From JALHTG01 sp964653695 (GTDB taxonomy: Archaea > Thermoproteota > Bathyarchaeia > 40CM-2-53-6 > JALHTG01), in contig CAZZFQ010000066.1 of the NCBI GenBank assembly GCA_964653695.1, positions 1 to 7,515 of the forward strand: a DNA stretch of 7,515 bases, read 5' to 3'. The position numbers and the translations under genes were made by a program. A model generated the notes under the pieces. The model was not told where the DNA came from and did not search any database. It was given only the letters and a program-made list of their open reading frames with translations. This document shows, piece by piece, positions 5,500 to 7,515 of the stretch (its first letter is position 1; the number at the start of each line of letters is the position of its first letter).

Positions 5500-6358
5500 T
5501 AACCCTCGCCTTACTGTTGCTGATCTTGGCCTCGATGAGCTGCCCCTCAAACCTAGACATCGCGGATCGAACTTTCAGGACTCCACGCTCCTTCACTATC
5601 GCCACGGTTGCTGGTCCCTTGCCCGACAGACCGGAGGCAACTGCTCCAGCCGCCATCGCTTCTACGGCAACCTTCGGCTCCCAGCCAAGCACAACTGAGT
5701 GAGCCAATCCATTCAGTGTCAGCGCCTCCCAGTGGTACCCGTCCAATGCCATCCTGTGAGCAAGTCCACTGATGCGTGCTAGCTTCCGAAACTCCTGTAG
5801 GTCGACATTAGCCGTGTAAGACTTCTCAGATGGAACATGAAACAGAACACAGTACTTCTCCAAAGTCTTCCTCTTGAGGATTCTTCTCCTCTTGTTGTCC
5901 GTGACTACGAGTCCACCGTAGTACGAGGCACACGCGTCATCGAACGCCCCGGTGACTGTCACCCCGGATGCGATTGCGGCTTGAACACCGTCCTCAAGAA
6001 TCTCTTTGTCCGGGACCTGCTTACCAAGGGCAGCTGTTGTGGCAAGGGCGACCGCATTTGCGGCGACGCTGCTGCTTTTCATTCCCCTAGCAATCGGTAT
6101 GTTCGATGTGGTTTCGACATGTGCTCCGTACCTCATGCCAGCTCCATGCCGTTTCAGCACATCGCGAACAACTGTAACCACTAGGTCATCCTTTTCAGTT
6201 GGCTCGCCATGTATCGAAGCTGAGACCTCACCGGGATCTCTGTTCAACTCGACCCTAGCCACAGTCCAGAGGTCAACGCCTATAGCCGCCCCTTTGCCAG
6301 TTGATATCGCGTTCACCACTGTTGCTGCTCCGTATGCAATCGCCTCAGCAACAGGCAT
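5483..6358 (-). CDS. aroK: Shikimate kinase, archaeal GHMP type
   Basis: This 291-residue enzyme phosphorylates shikimate at the 3-hydroxyl using ATP. It belongs to the GHMP kinase superfamily, the archaeal solution, and is unrelated to bacterial AroK/AroL. The amino end carries GAATVVNAISTGKGAAIGVD (10-29), typical of archaeal shikimate kinases. The ATP-binding motif 2 is IPIARGMKSSSVAANA (87-102). TGAFDDACASYYGG (136-149) is the family-specific active-site segment, and GLSGKGPAT (243-251) is GHMP motif 3. The ATG at 6358 lies within the last codons of aroE (14-base overlap). The gene ends just inside aroA. Its place between aroE and aroA matches the order of the reactions and separates it from homoserine kinase or mevalonate kinase, its relatives by fold. 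This gene is the strongest single clue that the DNA is archaeal. Confidence 0.95.
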   Translation of the reverse strand: MPVAEAIAYGAATVVNAISTGKGAAIGVDLWTVARVELNRDPGEVSASIHGEPTEKDDLVVTVVRDVLKRHGAGMRYGAHVETTSNIPIARGMKSSSVAANAVALATTAALGKQVPDKEILEDGVQAAIASGVTVTGAFDDACASYYGGLVVTDNKRRRILKRKTLEKYCVLFHVPSEKSYTANVDLQEFRKLARISGLAHRMALDGYHWEALTLNGLAHSVVLGWEPKVAVEAMAAGAVASGLSGKGPATVAIVKERGVLKVRSAMSRFEGQLIEAKISNSKARVIAKHI

Positions 6359-7217
6359 TGGCTCTGACCTCCATTGCGCGGACCAGCCCCTTACGCATCA
6401 CGTTGAGAGGCGCCTTTCTTCCGGTCCAGATCTTGAATGATGCAGCTCCTTGGTGAAGCAACATCTCAATGCCATTGATGGTCTTGCATCCCGCCTGCTT
6501 CGCCTTCCGCAAGAGATCTGTCTCACGTTGGCCATAGACTATATCGAAGACGGTCAAGTCACGTTTCAGATCTGGCTTGTCAATCGGCAAGCAATCTTGG
6601 TTGCTCTCCATTCCAATTGAGGTCGCGTTCACAAGAACATCTGTTGTCAGGAGGACCTTTGCCAAACTCTTCCTTGTCAACTTGACAGTCTCAATGTTTT
6701 TGTGTGTCTTTCGTTTGACCTCTCGCTTGAGCCTCTGTGCTCTCTCAAAGGTTCTGTTCAAAACCACGATCCTAGGCGAAATACTGGCCAAGGCAAATGT
6801 GATTGCTCTTGCAGCTCCCCCTGCTCCCAGAATCGTGAAGGCGGATTCGTCCAGGCGAACATCGTTCTGTCTCAAAGCTTCAACTGCTCCGGTCGCGTCT
6901 GTGTTGTAGCCGATAAGCCTTCCCTCGGTGTTGAGCACTGTGTTGACAGCACCGATACGTTGAGCAAGCGGGTCCAGCTTCTGAAGATGCTTTAATATCT
7001 CGATCTTGTGTGGAACTGTCACGTTGAAACCGAGAACGCCTTGAGATCGCAGCCCTCGGATCGCGTCTCCAAGAAGACGAGGCAAGACCCTGAATGGAAC
7101 GTATACACTGTCGATTCCTAACTCTCTGAACGCTGCGTTATGCATCACTGGGCTTAGTGAATGCTCGACGGGGTCGCCTATGATTCCGCAGACACGAGTT
7201 TTACCGGTGATGAGCAA
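6345..7217 (-). CDS. aroE: Shikimate dehydrogenase (NADP+)
   Basis: AroE reduces 3-dehydroshikimate to shikimate. The 290-residue protein has the substrate-binding S20-L-S-P loop, NVTVPHK with catalytic K71 (65-71), IGAVNT (88-93), and GYNTD with catalytic D107 (103-107). It also has the nucleotide loop GAGGAARAI (131-139) and NRTFERA (154-160), whose Asn-Arg-Thr and Arg favour NADPH over NADH. The closing motif LLHQGAASFKIWTG (253-266) holds the conserved substrate-site Gln256. The start is TTG at 7217, which follows the aroD stop TAA with no gap. GGGGT about ten bases upstream can serve as ribosome binding site. No ATG occurs before the conserved CGIIGDPVEHS segment, and the family usually has only a few residues ahead of it, so TTG is well supported. 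It overlaps aroK by 14 bases. Confidence 0.96.
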   Translation of the reverse strand: MLITGKTRVCGIIGDPVEHSLSPVMHNAAFRELGIDSVYVPFRVLPRLLGDAIRGLRSQGVLGFNVTVPHKIEILKHLQKLDPLAQRIGAVNTVLNTEGRLIGYNTDATGAVEALRQNDVRLDESAFTILGAGGAARAITFALASISPRIVVLNRTFERAQRLKREVKRKTHKNIETVKLTRKSLAKVLLTTDVLVNATSIGMESNQDCLPIDKPDLKRDLTVFDIVYGQRETDLLRKAKQAGCKTINGIEMLLHQGAASFKIWTGRKAPLNVMRKGLVRAMEVRANACC

Positions 7218-7515
7218 TTATGAATACCCCATCTCCGTGTAGATCCGCCGCATCCTTGAGATTGAGATTTGGCCGGGAGCCACAGTTCCTTCGTCACTTA
7301 GTGATGCAAACGTGAACGACGCTCCATAGAACGGTGAGAAGATGCGGCTCAGGACACCTAGCCTGCCCATCGCGAAACATATCAGTCCACACTTCTTACT
7401 TTCCTCTTGAGCGAGGGTGAGGAGACGAAGATTGTCTTCGAGTTTCTTCGCCGTAGTGATGAGCTTGGATAGCGCTGCGCCTGAATTGCGGCAGAGACGC
7501 AGAACCTTCCTCAAT
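7218..7515 (-). CDS. aroD: 3-dehydroquinate dehydratase type I, carboxy-terminal part (runs off right edge)
   Basis: The frame is open to the right edge. The TTG at 7514 is probably an internal leucine and not a start, so only the last 98 residues of a protein normally about 220-250 long are present. AroD dehydrates 3-dehydroquinate to 3-dehydroshikimate through a Schiff base. Here SKLIT (16-20) holds the probable Schiff-base lysine (K17), followed by KKLEDNLRLL. FAMGRLGVLSRIF (47-59) carries the Arg corresponding to Arg213 of the Salmonella enzyme (R57). FTFASL (68-72) and APGQISI (79-85) close the barrel, with the substrate-binding Gln82. The residue before APGQ is Val, where Ser or Thr is common. 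The gene directly precedes aroE with no gap, placing it at the head of the visible operon. Earlier pathway genes may lie beyond the edge. Confidence 0.93.
   Translation of the reverse strand, partial: LRKVLRLCRNSGAALSKLITTAKKLEDNLRLLTLAQEESKKCGLICFAMGRLGVLSRIFSPFYGASFTFASLSDEGTVAPGQISISRMRRIYTEMGYS

Noticed and set aside
5500..5550. Longer EPSP synthase start (TTG at 5550)
   Set aside because: The 17 extra residues (MRGSSSRPRS and on) do not resemble the family and would overlap aroK by 68 bases; the TTG at 5499 gives a normal length.
1..7515. CRISPR arrays, insertion-sequence ends, tRNA or rRNA genes
   Set aside because: Reading both strands showed no regularly spaced repeats, no transposase, and no tRNA-like cloverleaf; the tyrA break has no visible target duplication.

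Overview
Every gene in this window lies on the minus strand, so the map is read from the right edge to the left. The organism is most likely an archaeon. The shikimate kinase is the GHMP-fold type found in archaea, not the P-loop type of bacteria. The cluster order aroD-aroE-aroK-aroA-aroC is a familiar archaeal arrangement. Several genes appear to start with TTG or GTG, and the two credible promoters are archaeal TATA boxes, one serving an almost leaderless gene. A lineage in or near Bathyarchaeia or another TACK group is possible, but this is inference and nothing here fixes the phylum.

Right part (7515 to about 1910): a tightly packed aromatic amino acid operon. It contains the end of 3-dehydroquinate dehydratase (aroD), then shikimate dehydrogenase (aroE), archaeal shikimate kinase (aroK), EPSP synthase (aroA), chorismate synthase (aroC) and a fused chorismate mutase-prephenate dehydratase (pheA). 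Neighbouring genes abut, overlap by about 14 to 20 bases, or are 5 bases apart. Together they carry 3-dehydroquinate to chorismate and on to phenylpyruvate, the precursor of phenylalanine. Directly after pheA, in the -1 frame, is the amino-terminal Rossmann beta-alpha-beta unit of a prephenate dehydrogenase (tyrA), cut off after about 39 residues. The tyrosine branch of this operon is therefore broken here.

Middle part (about 1901 to 680): right after the tyrA break lie an 18-bp palindrome, a TATA box and a two-gene cassette. The first gene is a winged-helix/minimal nucleotidyltransferase (MNT) protein; the second, overlapping it by 20 bases, is a HEPN-domain protein. This is the layout of a HEPN-MNT toxin-antitoxin module. 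The antitoxin-like partner carries its own DNA-binding domain, and the HEPN protein lacks the usual R-X4-6-H ribonuclease motif.

Left part (679 to 1): about 540 bases without a recognisable gene. They are followed by a promoter-like site and the first 45 codons of an aldo/keto reductase that runs off the left edge. The main points for follow-up are the decayed tyrA junction, the palindrome at the toxin-antitoxin promoter, the HEPN motif change, and a natural alanine at the glyphosate-sensitivity position of EPSP synthase.
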